Source of the DNA: Fundidesulfovibrio soli
GTDB lineage: Bacteria; Desulfobacterota; Desulfovibrionia; Desulfovibrionales; Desulfovibrionaceae
Assembly (NCBI RefSeq): GCF_022808695.1
Contig: NZ_JAKZKW010000002.1
Coordinates: 124,001 to 188,000 of the forward strand
Direction of reading: 5' to 3'
DNA length: 64,000 nt
The position numbers and the translations under genes were made by a program. Positions 24,849 through 34,830 of this stretch are shown piece after piece. The number at the start of each line of letters is the position of its first letter. The first letter of the stretch is position 1. The notes below the pieces were generated by a model. That model was given only the letters and a program-made list of their open reading frames with translations, was not told the DNA's origin and did no database searches.

Positions 24849-26837
24849 ATGCCCCGCACTCCCCTGGAGCAACCCTCCTTCCTCCCCATGACCCGGGCCG
24901 AGATGGACCTTCTCGGCTGGGCCGAGCTTGACATCCTGCTCGTCACCGGCGACGCCTACGTGGACCACCCCTCTTTCGGCGCGCCGCTGCTCGGCCGCTG
25001 GCTCGTGGCCAACGGCTACCGCACCGGCATCGTAGCCCAACCGCGCTGGGAGCTGGCCGCGAGCGAGCACGGCGACGTGGAGGCCATGGGCCGCCCGCGC
25101 CTGTTCGCGGGCGTCACGGCCGGCGCCCTCGATTCCATGCTGGCCCACTACACCGCCTTCCGCAAGAAGCGCTCCGACGACGCCTACACACCCGGCGGGC
25201 GCGCGGGCAGCCGCCCCAACCGCGCATCCATCGTCTATACAAACCTGGTGCGCCGGGCCTTCCCCGGCCTGCCCGTTGTCCTGGGCGGCGTCGAGGCATC
25301 CCTGCGCCGGGCGAGCCACTACGATTTCTGGTCCCAGGGCCTGCGCCGCTCCATCCTCTTCGATTCCAAGGCCAGCGCCGTACTCTACGGCATGGCCGAG
25401 CACTCCCTGCTGGCCGTGGCCGAGGAGCTGGACCGCCTGGACGAGGAGGGCGGGGATGTCGCGTCCGTCTGGGAGCGCATCCCAGGGGCTGTGTATGCAC
25501 GCAAGATAGGGGACTTGCCCGAGGGGGTGAACGCCGCTGACGTGCTGGAGCTGCCATCCCACGAGGCCATCGCGGCGGACCCCAAGCTGCTGCTCAATGC
25601 CACGCGGCTGCTCGAACGGCATGTGCATCAGGATAGGCAAATCGCCATCCAGCCCAGCGGCGACCGCATGGCCGTGCTGAACCCGCCCGGCCCCGGCCTG
25701 GAGGGCGAGGCCCTGGACGCGCTCTACGCACTGCCCTTCAGCCGGGCGGCGCATCCCTCCTACAAGGAGCCCATCCCCGCCGAGGAGATGATCCGGGGCA
25801 GCCTGAACATCCACAGAGGCTGCGCGGGGGGATGCTCCTTTTGCACCCTGGCCCTGCACCAGGGCCGCAGGATACGCTCCCGCAGCGCGAAATCCGCCCT
25901 GGAGGAGGCCAAGGGCCTGGCGGGCGTGAAGGGCTTCACCGGCAGCGTCAGCGACGTGGGCGGCCCCAGCGCCAACATGTGGGGCGCGCGCTGCGAGGGC
26001 GACATGGCCTCCTGCCAGCGCGCCAGCTGCCTGACGCCGAAGATTTGCAAGCATTTCAAGGTGGACCAGGGCGCGTTCGTGGACCTCTTGCGCCAGGTCG
26101 CCCGCGTGCCCGGGGTGCGCCACGTGCGCGTGGCCAGCGGCTGGCGCATGGACCTGGGCCTGGCCGACAAGCCCGCCCTGTCGCGCATGGTGCGCGAGTT
26201 CACCGGCGGGCAGGCCAAGGTGGCCCCCGAGCACATGAACCCCAAGGTGCTGCGGCTCATGCGCAAGCCCGCGTTTTCCGTGTTCGAGGAGTTCGTGGAT
26301 TTCTTCGGGCGCGAATCCGGCAAGGCGGGCAAGGAGCAATACGTGGTGCCCTACCTGATGAGCGCCTTCCCCGGCTGCACCGAGCAGGACATGCACGACA
26401 TGGCCGACTGGTTCGCGGACCGGGGCTGGCGGCCCAGCCAGGTGCAGTGCTTCATCCCGCTGCCCGGCACGGCCGCGGCCGCCATGTACTTCGCCGGGAC
26501 GGACCTGGACGGCAACCCCCTGCACGTTGCCGACAGCGACGCCGAGCGTCTGCGCCAGCACGCTATCCTGGGCCGGGAGGGCGAGTCGCGGCCAGTCGAC
26601 AGGAGAGCGGGCGGCAGGGGCGCGGGGCGGCCCGGCGGACGCTCCGGTGAACGCTCCGGTGAGCGCTCCGTGCGTGTCGCGAATGCTGGCGCACGATCCT
26701 CCGAGCCTGGCAGAGGCGGCGACAGACAGCCGGAGGGCAAGGGGAAAGGCTCCTCCGCGGCTCCCCGCAAGGCGGGGGCAGGCCAGCCAGGCGGCAGGCG
26801 CGGTGGCCGGCATGGCGGTGGACGGGGCAAGCCCTAA
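24849..26837 (+). CDS. YgiQ-family radical SAM protein
   Basis: Radical SAM protein of the YgiQ family, whose reaction is unknown. The 662-residue protein has the cluster-binding CxxxCxxC at C325, C329 and C332 (HRGCAGGCSFC). The preceding region contains the family's DUF3362-like architecture, with VTGDAYVDHPSF near the start and GGVEASLRR further on. The C-terminus (about 580-662) is a low-complexity Gly/Arg/Pro tail. A Gly-Arg tail of this length looks like a genus feature and could bind RNA; that is an inference. The first ATG at 24849 is used because it matches the family start. Confidence 0.88.
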   Translation: MPRTPLEQPSFLPMTRAEMDLLGWAELDILLVTGDAYVDHPSFGAPLLGRWLVANGYRTGIVAQPRWELAASEHGDVEAMGRPRLFAGVTAGALDSMLAHYTAFRKKRSDDAYTPGGRAGSRPNRASIVYTNLVRRAFPGLPVVLGGVEASLRRASHYDFWSQGLRRSILFDSKASAVLYGMAEHSLLAVAEELDRLDEEGGDVASVWERIPGAVYARKIGDLPEGVNAADVLELPSHEAIAADPKLLLNATRLLERHVHQDRQIAIQPSGDRMAVLNPPGPGLEGEALDALYALPFSRAAHPSYKEPIPAEEMIRGSLNIHRGCAGGCSFCTLALHQGRRIRSRSAKSALEEAKGLAGVKGFTGSVSDVGGPSANMWGARCEGDMASCQRASCLTPKICKHFKVDQGAFVDLLRQVARVPGVRHVRVASGWRMDLGLADKPALSRMVREFTGGQAKVAPEHMNPKVLRLMRKPAFSVFEEFVDFFGRESGKAGKEQYVVPYLMSAFPGCTEQDMHDMADWFADRGWRPSQVQCFIPLPGTAAAAMYFAGTDLDGNPLHVADSDAERLRQHAILGREGESRPVDRRAGGRGAGRPGGRSGERSGERSVRVANAGARSSEPGRGGDRQPEGKGKGSSAAPRKAGAGQPGGRRGGRHGGGRGKP

Positions 26838-26872
26838 GCCGCGACCGGCCCGATCAGCATGGCTTTTTCCAC

Positions 26873-26894
26873 GCGTAGGGCATCCGACCTACGC
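26873..26894. repeat. Inverted repeat GCGTAGG/CCTACGC upstream of msrAB
   Basis: A 7-bp perfect inverted repeat with an eight-base loop between ygiQ and msrAB. No T tract follows it, so a terminator is unlikely. It may be a protein site or simply chance. Confidence 0.4.
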
Positions 26895-27041
26895 ATCGGC
26901 GAAACCGCTTTCCTCTATTGGAATTCATGCTATACGTATGGGAATCCTGGCGTCGTCTGGAAGGCCGCCTTGAGGCGCGGCCTCCCTGGGGCGAGAGCCC
27001 CGGCACTCTGGGAGAAATCCGCTGACGCAAGCGAGGCGACA

Positions 27042-28217
27042 ATGAAGCACACTTCCCGCACTTTCGGATGGTTTTTCGCATTGATGGCCGTGGGCTGCAT
27101 CTGGCCCTTGGATCACACCGCCGGGGCAGTGACACCCGAGGAGCTGGCGCTCAAGCCCGGCGAGGCGGTGGCCACCTTCGCGGGCGGCTGTTTCTGGTGC
27201 ACGGAGTCCGATTTCGAGATGGTTCCTGGCGTGATCCGGGTCATCTCGGGCTACTCCGGCGGCAAGGAGCCCGACCCCACGTACAAGCAGGTCTCGGCCG
27301 GGCTCACCGGGCACCTGGAGGCCATCCAGGTCTATTACGACCCGCGCGCGGTGAACTACGCCGCCCTGGTGGACTACCTCTTCCACCACATCGACCCCAC
27401 CGATGCGGGCGGCCAGTTCGTGGACAGGGGCAAGCAGTACCGCTCGGCCATTTACTACCGCACCGACGAGGAGCGCCAGATCGCCGAGGCCGCCCGCGAC
27501 AAGCTGGCCGCATCCGGCGTGTTCGAGGGCAAGCCCATCGTCACGCTCATCGAGCCGTTCACCGCCTTCTACCCGGCGGAGGACTACCATCAGGATTACC
27601 ACACCAACAACCCGCTGCGGTACAACTACTACCGCTACGGCTCCGGGCGCGACCAGTTCCTGAAGAAGGTCTGGGGCGACAAGCAGGCCGGGCCTTCGAC
27701 CCAGTCGGTGGTGCAGCCCGCCGCGCCCGTGAAGGAACAGGCCAAGGCCCCCGCAGGCCCAAAGGCCGTGGACGGCACCTATGTGAAGCCGAGCGAGGCC
27801 GAGCTGCGCAAGATGCTCACGCCCCTGCAGTTCAAGGTCACGCAGCAGGAGGGCACGGAGCCGCCCTTCAACAACATCTACGCCGACAACCACAAGCCGG
27901 GCATCTACGTGGATATCGTCTCGGGCGAGCCGCTGTTCTCCTCGCTGGACAAGTACGATTCCGGGACGGGCTGGCCCAGCTTCACCAAGCCGCTGGAGCC
28001 CGGGAACATCGTGACCAGGGAGGACCGGAGGCTCTTCACCACCCGGGTGGAAGTGCGCTCCAAGCACGCGGATTCCCACCTGGGGCATGTGTTCGACGAC
28101 GGCCCCAAGCCCACAGGGTTGAGATACTGCATGAACTCGGCGGCGCTGAAGTTCATCCCCGTGGAGGACTTGGAGAAGGAAGGCTACGGGCAGTATTTGA
28201 AGCTGTTCAAGAAGTAG
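27042..28217 (+). CDS. msrAB: Exported methionine sulfoxide reductase MsrA-MsrB fusion
   Basis: Repairs oxidised methionine; one domain handles the S and the other the R isomer. The N-terminus ([19 protein letters not shown]) is a signal sequence, so the enzyme acts outside the cytoplasm. The AVGC could even be a lipobox. The MsrA domain has GGCFWC with catalytic C50, and the MsrB domain (about 245-385) has WPSF, SHLGHVF and RYCMNSAAL with catalytic C363. The MsrB zinc Cys pairs are absent. A Pro/Ala/Lys linker joins them. I start at the ATG at 27042; an upstream in-frame ATG at 26859 would put the signal sequence inside the protein, so I reject it. Confidence 0.9.
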   Translation: MKHTSRTFGWFFALMAVGCIWPLDHTAGAVTPEELALKPGEAVATFAGGCFWCTESDFEMVPGVIRVISGYSGGKEPDPTYKQVSAGLTGHLEAIQVYYDPRAVNYAALVDYLFHHIDPTDAGGQFVDRGKQYRSAIYYRTDEERQIAEAARDKLAASGVFEGKPIVTLIEPFTAFYPAEDYHQDYHTNNPLRYNYYRYGSGRDQFLKKVWGDKQAGPSTQSVVQPAAPVKEQAKAPAGPKAVDGTYVKPSEAELRKMLTPLQFKVTQQEGTEPPFNNIYADNHKPGIYVDIVSGEPLFSSLDKYDSGTGWPSFTKPLEPGNIVTREDRRLFTTRVEVRSKHADSHLGHVFDDGPKPTGLRYCMNSAALKFIPVEDLEKEGYGQYLKLFKK

Positions 28218-29011
28218 TCTGAGCGAGCCATAGAAACAAAACCGCCGCGCCCGGATATTATCCTGGCGCGGCGATCAATTTTCAACACCTTGATGACAAC
28301 CGTGGCCCATCCTGCAGGAAACGGTCTTGTCTGAGCATGTACGCCTATACATCGCCATTGAATACGGTCTGATTATTTCACCGAAGCATGGGCACAGCTT
28401 CTTTGGATGAACAGCACAGCTTCTGTGTCTTGCATCCACAACCCGGGTGTGCCGCGATCCAAGGTCTTGTGGAGAACCTGACCCAATACCGCTTCCGACC
28501 CTCCGATTCGCCGCCCATCCGACGCCTGCAGGGCATCCGCTCCATGAACCCACCCCTGAGCTCCTGGATATCCTTGGGCAATTTTGTGTTGCGATACTAT
28601 CAGGAACCATACGCAGCAGCCTTGACATAAAAATCACAAACGGAGAAGGTTCAGTGTGTGTGAAGCGCCAACACGCCTTGGGCGGGCGGCAGGGGTGCTT
28701 CTGGTCACATCGCAGGGGGATGGCCTCTGCGCTATATGGCAGCCGCATGTCATTTGGCGCATGATGTGACGTTGTGGCTTGCTGTGCTGTGTCGACAAGG
28801 CATTCCAGGGGCGATTGTTACAAGATCTTACTGAAATGAACTCGTCTTGATGACGTGCTGCATCCCCTCTGGATTCTCATCATTATGGTATGTTATGATG
28901 AAGTTCCGGTTTGCGGCACCGTTCAGTTTGGCAGGCAACGTGACCACTGTAGAGGAATTTGATGCCATCCCGTCGGCTAAAATGGTTTTGATACGCAGTT
29001 GAGGTAAAGCT
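28218..29011. other. Intergenic segment of about 790 bases, no supported gene
   Basis: Contains a hairpin after msrAB (28243-28273) and then a stretch of lower GC than the rest. Several short open frames exist on both strands, but none shows a ribosome binding site with a convincing protein. The first 20 bases before the chemoreceptor ATG at 29012 hold GAGG. It may be decayed coding DNA; I cannot name the ancestor. Confidence 0.6.
28239..28273 (+). repeat. GC-rich hairpin, left copy (probable terminator of msrAB)
   Basis: CGCCGCGCC (28243-28251) pairs with GGCGCGGCG (28265-28273) across a 13-base loop; ATTTTC follows. It is repeated as direct copy 30645-30679 with four changed bases in the loop, so the chemoreceptor lies between two copies. 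Confidence 0.75.
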
Positions 29012-30631
29012 ATGTTCTCAGGTTTGTCTATCCGCGCCAGATCGGTGCTTCTTGGTGGCCTGCTGCCTGTTTTGTCCTTGTGCGCCTTAAGCCTTGCCGA
29101 GCACGTGTTCGGAATGACCGGGACAATGACCTTCCTGGTTGTTCTGGTTTTGAGCATTGCCGTTGGTACTGCTGCCGGTTTCTTAGCCTTCAAAAACGTG
29201 TCCGGCATCCTGGGCGAGTTAAGCGCTTCAATTCAGAAAGTTGTCGGCGGTAATTTCCGGGGTGAGTTGCCGAAGTGCCCGGTGAAAGAGGTTGAACCCC
29301 TCGAAGACGCCCTGAAAGCGCTCATTACCCAGCTTAAATTGACGCTTGGCAATTGGAATGGGTTTACCGAGGCGGTGCTCATTCCTTACGCCTTCGTTGA
29401 CACCAGAGGGCACCTCACCATCTGCAACCAGATGGCGCTTCAAATGTTGGAACGCGACGGTAAGCCAGCGGATTATGCGGGCATGTACTTTTCGGAATTC
29501 TTTTATTCAGACCGCAACAGAAAGGCTGCAATTGTTGAGGTGATGGAAAAGGACAAGGGCGAGGTGCGTGACGTCGCGTTCAAGAACTTCAAGGGGAATG
29601 ATCGCCACGTCAAGATTGCACTTTCCCCCCTGCATGATTTGGACGGCAACTTGAGCGGTGGACTGTGCATGTACCTCGACTACACGGACCTTCACTTCAA
29701 GGAGGAACAGGTCGCTCGCCAGGGGGAGAGTATCCTGAACGCGATGCGCGTTGTGGAGGATATCTCAGTCGAATTGTCAGGAACGAGCCAGGAATTGTTC
29801 TCCAAGGTAGGGGGAGCCAGCCGAGGCGCCGAGATCCAGAGCCGTCGCGCTGAAGAAACCGCAACCGCCATGGAAGAGATGAACGCGACAGTCCTGGAGG
29901 TTGCCAAGAATGCATCCCAGGCGGCGGATACGGCATCCCAGGCCAAGCGGAACGCCGAAGATGGCGCGGCGATCGTTCAGCAACTCGTCATGTTCATCAA
30001 TCAAGTACTGGGCAATGCAAAGCAATCCCTCGACGACATGGGCATTCTGGGAAAGCAGGCTGACGGCATCGGCAGCATACTCAATGTGATTTCCGACATT
30101 GCCGACCAGACAAACCTTTTGGCGCTGAACGCGGCGATCGAGGCGGCCCGTGCGGGCGATGCCGGTCGAGGCTTTGCGGTAGTGGCGGACGAGGTGCGTA
30201 AACTTGCCGAAAAGACAATGACCGCAACCAAGGAAGTCGGCGAGGCAATACGCGGTATCCAACAGGGGACGAAACAAAATTACACCCACGTCGAGCAGGC
30301 TGTGGGGGCCATTACCGAGGCTACCCAGTTGGCTGGCAGGTCGGGTGAATCGCTCCGGTCCATTGTTCACTTCGTGGAAAGCACTTCCGATCAGGTTCGC
30401 GCAATCGCCACCGCTTCTGAACAGCAATCCGCCGCCAGCGAGGAGATCAACAGGAGCATCGAGGATGTCAGCAGGATCTCTGTCGAGACCTCCGAGGCGA
30501 TGAGGCAGTCAGCCCGGGCCGTGGATGAACTTACTCGCCAGGCGCAGGTGCTCAATACATTGATAGACAAGATGAAAAATGAAAATGGGATGTCAAGCTC
30601 CCCCGCTGGCTTGCCCTCGGGTGTGCGGTGA
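29012..30631 (+). CDS. Methyl-accepting chemotaxis protein with a cytoplasmic PAS-like sensor
   Basis: A 539-residue chemoreceptor. Two membrane helices sit at residues about 10-60 with almost no periplasmic loop. A HAMP-like helix pair follows ([18 protein letters not shown]), then a PAS-like domain (about 120-230; [18 protein letters not shown]). The MCP signalling domain ends the protein, with the hairpin tip motif near [20 protein letters not shown]. The sensing unit is therefore cytoplasmic. Codon use is less GC-biased than in the neighbours. The start has a GAGG seven bases upstream. It is bounded by duplicated hairpins at both ends. Signal unknown; redox or small-molecule sensing would suit a PAS domain. 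Confidence 0.9.
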   Translation: MFSGLSIRARSVLLGGLLPVLSLCALSLAEHVFGMTGTMTFLVVLVLSIAVGTAAGFLAFKNVSGILGELSASIQKVVGGNFRGELPKCPVKEVEPLEDALKALITQLKLTLGNWNGFTEAVLIPYAFVDTRGHLTICNQMALQMLERDGKPADYAGMYFSEFFYSDRNRKAAIVEVMEKDKGEVRDVAFKNFKGNDRHVKIALSPLHDLDGNLSGGLCMYLDYTDLHFKEEQVARQGESILNAMRVVEDISVELSGTSQELFSKVGGASRGAEIQSRRAEETATAMEEMNATVLEVAKNASQAADTASQAKRNAEDGAAIVQQLVMFINQVLGNAKQSLDDMGILGKQADGIGSILNVISDIADQTNLLALNAAIEAARAGDAGRGFAVVADEVRKLAEKTMTATKEVGEAIRGIQQGTKQNYTHVEQAVGAITEATQLAGRSGESLRSIVHFVESTSDQVRAIATASEQQSAASEEINRSIEDVSRISVETSEAMRQSARAVDELTRQAQVLNTLIDKMKNENGMSSSPAGLPSGVR

Positions 30632-30644
30632 AGTTTATCAACTG

Positions 30645-30685
30645 AAACCGCCGCGCCCGGAACTCATCCTGGCGCGGCGGCTTTT
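30645..30685 (+). terminator. GC-rich hairpin, right copy, terminator of the chemoreceptor gene
   Basis: CCGCCGCGCC (30648-30657) pairs with GGCGCGGCGG (30671-30680), followed by CTTTTC. It is a direct repeat of 28239-28273. Confidence 0.75.
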
Positions 30686-30710
30686 CGAGGGGCTGGCAGG
30701 CCCAATATTG

Positions 30711-30746
30711 AAAACCGGCGGGCGATGAGGCCCGCCGGTTTTTGTT
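30711..30746. terminator. Bidirectional terminator between the chemoreceptor and gcvPB
   Basis: AAAACCGGCGGGC (30711-30723) pairs with GCCCGCCGGTTTT (30730-30742) around a six-base loop, followed by TTTGTTT. The convergent neighbours both need it: the chemoreceptor gene (plus) and gcvPB (minus, stop at 30762). Confidence 0.9.
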
Positions 30747-30761
30747 TGATGTCGCCCGAAC

Positions 30762-32207
30762 TTACATGTCGTCCGTAATCTCCATGTTCCTCGCGGCCCG
30801 CGTCTCGTCCAACCTCCCAACCGGGGTGGTCACGGGCGCGGCCTGCACCGCCGCCGGGTCGCTCTCGGCCAGGGCCAGGATCTCCCGCAGGTCGGTCACG
30901 AACTGGTCCAAGGTCTCCTTGGATTCGGTCTCCGTGGGCTCGAACATCAGGCATTCCTTGACGATCAGCGGGAAGTAGATCGTGGGGGCGTGGTAGCCCT
31001 TGTCCAGGAGCGCCTTGGCGATGTCCAAGGCGCGCACGCCCTTCTGGGACTGCTTGTCCGCCGAGGCCACGAACTCGTGCATGCAGACCCTGTCGTAGGG
31101 CACCTCCAGCACGTCGTCGAGCAGCTTGCGCAGGTAGTTGGCGGCCAGCACGGCGTTCTCGCTGACCTTGATCAGGCCCTCGCGGCCCAGGCGCAGCATG
31201 TAGGCGTAGGCTTTGAGCACCACGCCGAAGTTGCCGTAGAAGGGCGCCACGTAGCCGATGGACTTGGGGTAGTCGTAGCGCAGGTGGAAGCGCCCGGACG
31301 GATCCTTCACCACGCGGGAGATGGGCAGGTAGGGCACGAGCTTCTCGCACACGCCCACCGGGCCGGAGCCGGGGCCGCCGCCGCCGTGGGGGGTGCCGAA
31401 GGTCTTGTGCAGGTTCACGTGCACCACGTCGAAGCCCGCGTCGCCCACGCGCATCTTGCCCATGATGGCGTTCAGGTTGGCCCCGTCATAGTAGAGCAGC
31501 GCGTCCACGGAGCGCAGCATCTCAACGATCCTGGGCAGGTTCTTCTCGAACAGGCCCAGGGTGTTGGGGCAGGTCATCATCATGGCCGCCACTTCATCGT
31601 CGAGCACCTCGGCCAGGGCGTCGGGGTCCACGATGCCGTCCTTGGAGGCGATGGAGACCACCTCGTACCCGGCGATGGCCGCCGAGGCGGGGTTGGTGCC
31701 GTGGGCGGAGTCGGGGCAGATGATCTTGGTCTTCTTGTTGCCCTTGTCCGCGTGGTAGGCGGCGATGGTCAGCACGCCCGTGAGCTCGCCGTGCGCGCCC
31801 GCCATGGGGTGCAGCGTGTACTCCGCCATGCCGGTGATCTCGCAGAGCCAGCGCTCCGTCTCGTACATCACCTCCAGCGCGCCCTGGGTCAGCTCGTCGC
31901 CGCGCGGCAGTTGGGGCAGCAGGGGGTGCAGGCGGGCGAACCCCGGCAGTCCGGCGATGTCCTCGCAGAACTTGGGGTTGTACTTCATGGTGCAGGAGCC
32001 CAGGGGGTAGAAGTTGGAGTCCACCCCGAAGTTCTTGCGGGAGAGCAGGCTGAAGTGGCGCACCACGTCCAGCTCGGAGAGCGAGGGCATGCCGGCCGGC
32101 TTTTCGCGCAGCAGGCCTTCGGGCAGCAGCTCGCCTAGTTCCTGGGACGGAGCCTCGGGCCAGACGCCCTCGCGGCCGGGGGAGGATTTCTTGAACAGCG
32201 TGCTCAT
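30762..32207 (-). CDS. gcvPB: Glycine dehydrogenase subunit 2 (P protein, C-terminal half)
   Basis: PLP-binding half of a split glycine decarboxylase. The 481-residue protein has the lysine-containing HVNLHKTFGTPHGGGGPG that binds PLP, and GSCTMKYNPK near the start. It begins with an ATG at 32207 that overlaps the gcvPA stop as ATGA, so the two subunits are made from one transcript. The tail (about 445-481) runs beyond the usual end with a Pro/Ala-rich piece. The split P protein is known in many Gram-positive and deltaproteobacterial species. Confidence 0.95.
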   Translation of the reverse strand: MSTLFKKSSPGREGVWPEAPSQELGELLPEGLLREKPAGMPSLSELDVVRHFSLLSRKNFGVDSNFYPLGSCTMKYNPKFCEDIAGLPGFARLHPLLPQLPRGDELTQGALEVMYETERWLCEITGMAEYTLHPMAGAHGELTGVLTIAAYHADKGNKKTKIICPDSAHGTNPASAAIAGYEVVSIASKDGIVDPDALAEVLDDEVAAMMMTCPNTLGLFEKNLPRIVEMLRSVDALLYYDGANLNAIMGKMRVGDAGFDVVHVNLHKTFGTPHGGGGPGSGPVGVCEKLVPYLPISRVVKDPSGRFHLRYDYPKSIGYVAPFYGNFGVVLKAYAYMLRLGREGLIKVSENAVLAANYLRKLLDDVLEVPYDRVCMHEFVASADKQSQKGVRALDIAKALLDKGYHAPTIYFPLIVKECLMFEPTETESKETLDQFVTDLREILALAESDPAAVQAAPVTTPVGRLDETRAARNMEITDDM

Positions 32208-33535
32208 ATGGCGTCCTCCATCCAGGCTGCCAGGATGTCGATGTCGCGGCGGGAGTTCTTCTCGGTGCAGCAGACCAGCAGGGCGTTGTCCATGCCCTGG
32301 TAGTAGCGGCCCAGGGGGAAGCCCGGCACGAAGCCCTTTTCGATGAGCGTCAGGCACACGTCCTGCGCGGAGCGGGGCAGGGTGATGGCGAACTCGTTGC
32401 CGAAGGGCTTGTCCGAGAGCAGCTCCACGCCCTTGATGGCCGTGAGCTTCTTTGCGGCGTAGCGGGCGTTCTCCATGCTCACGCGGGCGGTGCGGGCAAG
32501 GCCCTCCTCGCCCAGCAGGGAGAGGTGGATCAGCGAGCGCAGCGCGCACAGCGCCTGGTTGGAGCAGATGTTGGAGGTGGCCTTCTGGCGGCGGATGTGC
32601 TGCTCGCGGGCCTGCAGGGTGAGCACGTAGCCGGTGCGGCCCTGGCCGTCCTGGGTGCGGCCCACGATGCGCCCGGGCATCTGGCGCACCAGCGGCTTGG
32701 TGCTGGTCATCACGCCCAGGTACGGCCCGCCGAAGAAGAGGGGCAGGCCCAGGCTCTGGCCCTCGGCCACGGCGATGTCCGCGCCCATGGCCGCGGGGGT
32801 CTTGAGCACGCTCTGCAGCACCGGGTAAGCGCTGACGATGGCCAGCGCGCCCTTGGCCTTGGCCGCCGCGAACAGGGCCGAGGCGTCCTCCACGCAGCCG
32901 AAGAAGTTGGGGTTCTGCACCACCACGCAGGCGGTGGCGTCGTCCAGCGCGGCCTGCATGGCGGCGAAGTCCGTGCCGCCCTTGGCGTGGGGCACCGTGA
33001 CCAGCGTGAGCTTCAGGTTGCGGGTGTAGGTGTCCAACAGGATGCGGTAGATGGGGCTCACCGTCTCGGAGACGATCACCTTGACCCGCTTGGTCTGGCG
33101 CACGGCCATCATCATGGCCTCATAGAGCGCGGTGCCGCCGTCGTAGACGCTGGCGTTGGCGCACTCCATGCCCATGAGCCGGGCCACGGCGGTCTGGTAT
33201 TCGAAGATGGCCTGCAGCGTGCCCTGGCTGGCCTCGGGCTGGTAGGGCGTGTAGGCCGTGTAGAACTCGCCCCGGCTGATGAGCGCGTCCACGGCCGAGG
33301 GCACGTAGTGGTCGTAGAAGCCGGCTCCGAGGAAGCTGACCATGCCGTTGGAGTTGCGAGCGGCCAGGTCTTCGATGCGCTGGCGGGTGGCCATCTCGGA
33401 GAGGCCGCCTGGCAGGTCGAAGCTCTTGGGACGCAGGGCCAGGGGGATCTCGGCGAACAGCTCCTCCACGGAGCCCGCGCCGATTGCCCCCAGCATGGCC
33501 CGGGTGTCCTCCGGGGTGTGGGGAACGTAGGGCAT
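32204..33535 (-). CDS. gcvPA: Glycine dehydrogenase subunit 1 (P protein, N-terminal half)
   Basis: First subunit of the split glycine decarboxylase, 443 residues. It begins MPYVPHTPEDTRAMLGAIG, the usual opening of GcvPA, and contains the NGMVSFLGAGFYDHYVPSAV segment typical of this half. It releases CO2 from glycine on PLP held by GcvPB. It follows gcvH by 13 bases and overlaps gcvPB by four, so the order is gcvH-gcvPA-gcvPB. The T protein gene is not in the window. Confidence 0.95.
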   Translation of the reverse strand: MPYVPHTPEDTRAMLGAIGAGSVEELFAEIPLALRPKSFDLPGGLSEMATRQRIEDLAARNSNGMVSFLGAGFYDHYVPSAVDALISRGEFYTAYTPYQPEASQGTLQAIFEYQTAVARLMGMECANASVYDGGTALYEAMMMAVRQTKRVKVIVSETVSPIYRILLDTYTRNLKLTLVTVPHAKGGTDFAAMQAALDDATACVVVQNPNFFGCVEDASALFAAAKAKGALAIVSAYPVLQSVLKTPAAMGADIAVAEGQSLGLPLFFGGPYLGVMTSTKPLVRQMPGRIVGRTQDGQGRTGYVLTLQAREQHIRRQKATSNICSNQALCALRSLIHLSLLGEEGLARTARVSMENARYAAKKLTAIKGVELLSDKPFGNEFAITLPRSAQDVCLTLIEKGFVPGFPLGRYYQGMDNALLVCCTEKNSRRDIDILAAWMEDAI

Positions 33536-33548
33536 GTGGGCTCCTCGC

Positions 33549-33926
33549 CTAGTGGCAGGACTTGGCGGTTTCTTCGTAAGCGGCGGCGTCCAGCAGGCCC
33601 TCGGGCTTGGCGGAGAGCTTCACCTTGATCATCCAGCCGCCCGCGAAGGGCTCCTGGTTGACGAGCTCGGGAGCGCCGTCCAGGTCGGCGTTGACCTCCA
33701 CCACCTCGCCGCTGACCGGGGAGTACAGCTCGCTGGCGGCCTTCACTGATTCGATGGAGCCGAACTCCTTGCCCTGGGTGACGGTGGCGCCGACGGCGGG
33801 CAGGTCCACGAAGGTGATGTCTCCGAGCTGCTCCTGGGCGAAGGAGGTGATGCCGACGGTGGCGGTGTCGCCCTCGATCTTGGCCCATTCATGGGAGGGG
33901 GTGTACAGAAGGTCGGTTGGGAACAT
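33549..33926 (-). CDS. gcvH: Glycine cleavage system H protein
   Basis: Small lipoyl carrier that shuttles the aminomethyl group between the P, T and L proteins. The 125 residues begin [20 protein letters not shown]. The lipoylated Lys is in [15 protein letters not shown]. The ATG at 33926 is preceded by AAGGAG eight bases upstream; the open frame extends further but is only a shadow. No glycine riboswitch is recognisable upstream. A lipoamide dehydrogenase (L protein) gene lies at the far end of the window. Confidence 0.95.
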   Translation of the reverse strand: MFPTDLLYTPSHEWAKIEGDTATVGITSFAQEQLGDITFVDLPAVGATVTQGKEFGSIESVKAASELYSPVSGEVVEVNADLDGAPELVNQEPFAGGWMIKVKLSAKPEGLLDAAAYEETAKSCH

Positions 33927-34115
33927 GCGTGGCTCCTTGTGGGGATCGGCCGCCGGGGCGCGGGTGGCGCCTGTGCGGTCCGTGCGTTTTCGTCCTCGGC
34001 GCGAGGCGGGGGGATAGTATCCGCCAGCGTCCCACGGGGCAAGGGTTTCCTTGCTCCGGCGCACTTGCGCGCGGCCCTGTATGCGGGTATCTGCTGCCCT
34101 TCGGAGGAGACGTTC

Positions 34116-34820
34116 ATGCATACCGAAACAACCTCGGAACAGGCCTCGAAATCCCTGCCGGACTACACCGTGGGGCCGCGCCAGCGCCTCGTGGTGGAGG
34201 AGCTGGGCCGCGCCTGGCAGCTCAACCGCACCGGCGACCTGGAGGCCATCTGGGAGAACATGAGCCGCGAGGAGTTCGGCGAGGACGAGCGCATGCCCTA
34301 CTGGGCGGAGCTCTGGCCCGCCAGCACGCTGCTGTGCCGCTGGCTCTCGCGCAACAAGCGGGCCATCTCCGGGCGCATGTGCCTGGACGTGGGCTGCGGC
34401 CTGGGGCTCACGGGCATCGTGGGCACCTGGCTCGGGGCCAATGTCGTGGGCATGGACCACCAGTGGCCCGCGGTGTATTTCAGCCGCGAGAACGCGGCGC
34501 TCAACGCTGTGGAGCAGCCCATGTGGGTCCAGATGGACTGGTGCGCCCCGGCCTTCAAGCCCCGCTGCTTCGACTTCATGTGGGGCGGGGACATCGTCTA
34601 CGAGACCCGCTTCTACCACCCCCTGACCAGGCTGTTCAGGGAATACCTGGCCCCCGGGGGCCGCATCTGGCTGGCCGAACCCAAACGCAGCGTCTCCGCC
34701 CCCGTGTGGGACCGGCTGGCCGGGGACGGCTTCAACGTGCGCAAGCTCTTCACGGAGCCTGTGCCCGTGGAAGGCTATCACGTCACGGTCAACCTCTGGG
34801 AAATGACCCTGCCGGACTAG
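34116..34820 (+). CDS. Class I SAM-dependent methyltransferase (Methyltransf_16-like)
   Basis: A 234-residue SAM methyltransferase. The binding motif is [11 protein letters not shown] (about residues 90-100), preceded by [10 protein letters not shown], a combination typical of the protein-lysine/nicotinamide methyltransferase-like group. A Trp-rich WGGDIVYE segment near residue 160 fits this group. The substrate is unknown, and a protein such as a flavoprotein subunit is possible. The ATG at 34116 has GGAGGAG upstream. The nikR gene follows ten bases after its stop. Confidence 0.82.
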   Translation: MHTETTSEQASKSLPDYTVGPRQRLVVEELGRAWQLNRTGDLEAIWENMSREEFGEDERMPYWAELWPASTLLCRWLSRNKRAISGRMCLDVGCGLGLTGIVGTWLGANVVGMDHQWPAVYFSRENAALNAVEQPMWVQMDWCAPAFKPRCFDFMWGGDIVYETRFYHPLTRLFREYLAPGGRIWLAEPKRSVSAPVWDRLAGDGFNVRKLFTEPVPVEGYHVTVNLWEMTLPD

Positions 34821-34830
34821 AGGAGGCATC

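Noticed and set aside
26859-27041. Upstream ATG extending MsrAB by 61 residues
   Set aside because: It would bury the signal peptide inside the protein; the ATG at 27042 gives a normal exported MsrAB.
28388-28764. Short open frames of 80-105 residues in the gap before the chemoreceptor
   Set aside because: No ribosome binding site, no recognisable motif, and frames conflict; may be decayed DNA.
28900-29011. Sigma-28 or sigma-54 promoter for the chemoreceptor
   Set aside because: A TGGCAGG lies upstream but the -12 element is absent; no TAAA/GCCGATAA pair is convincing.
33927-34115. Glycine riboswitch upstream of gcvH
   Set aside because: I could not find the conserved aptamer core on the minus strand.
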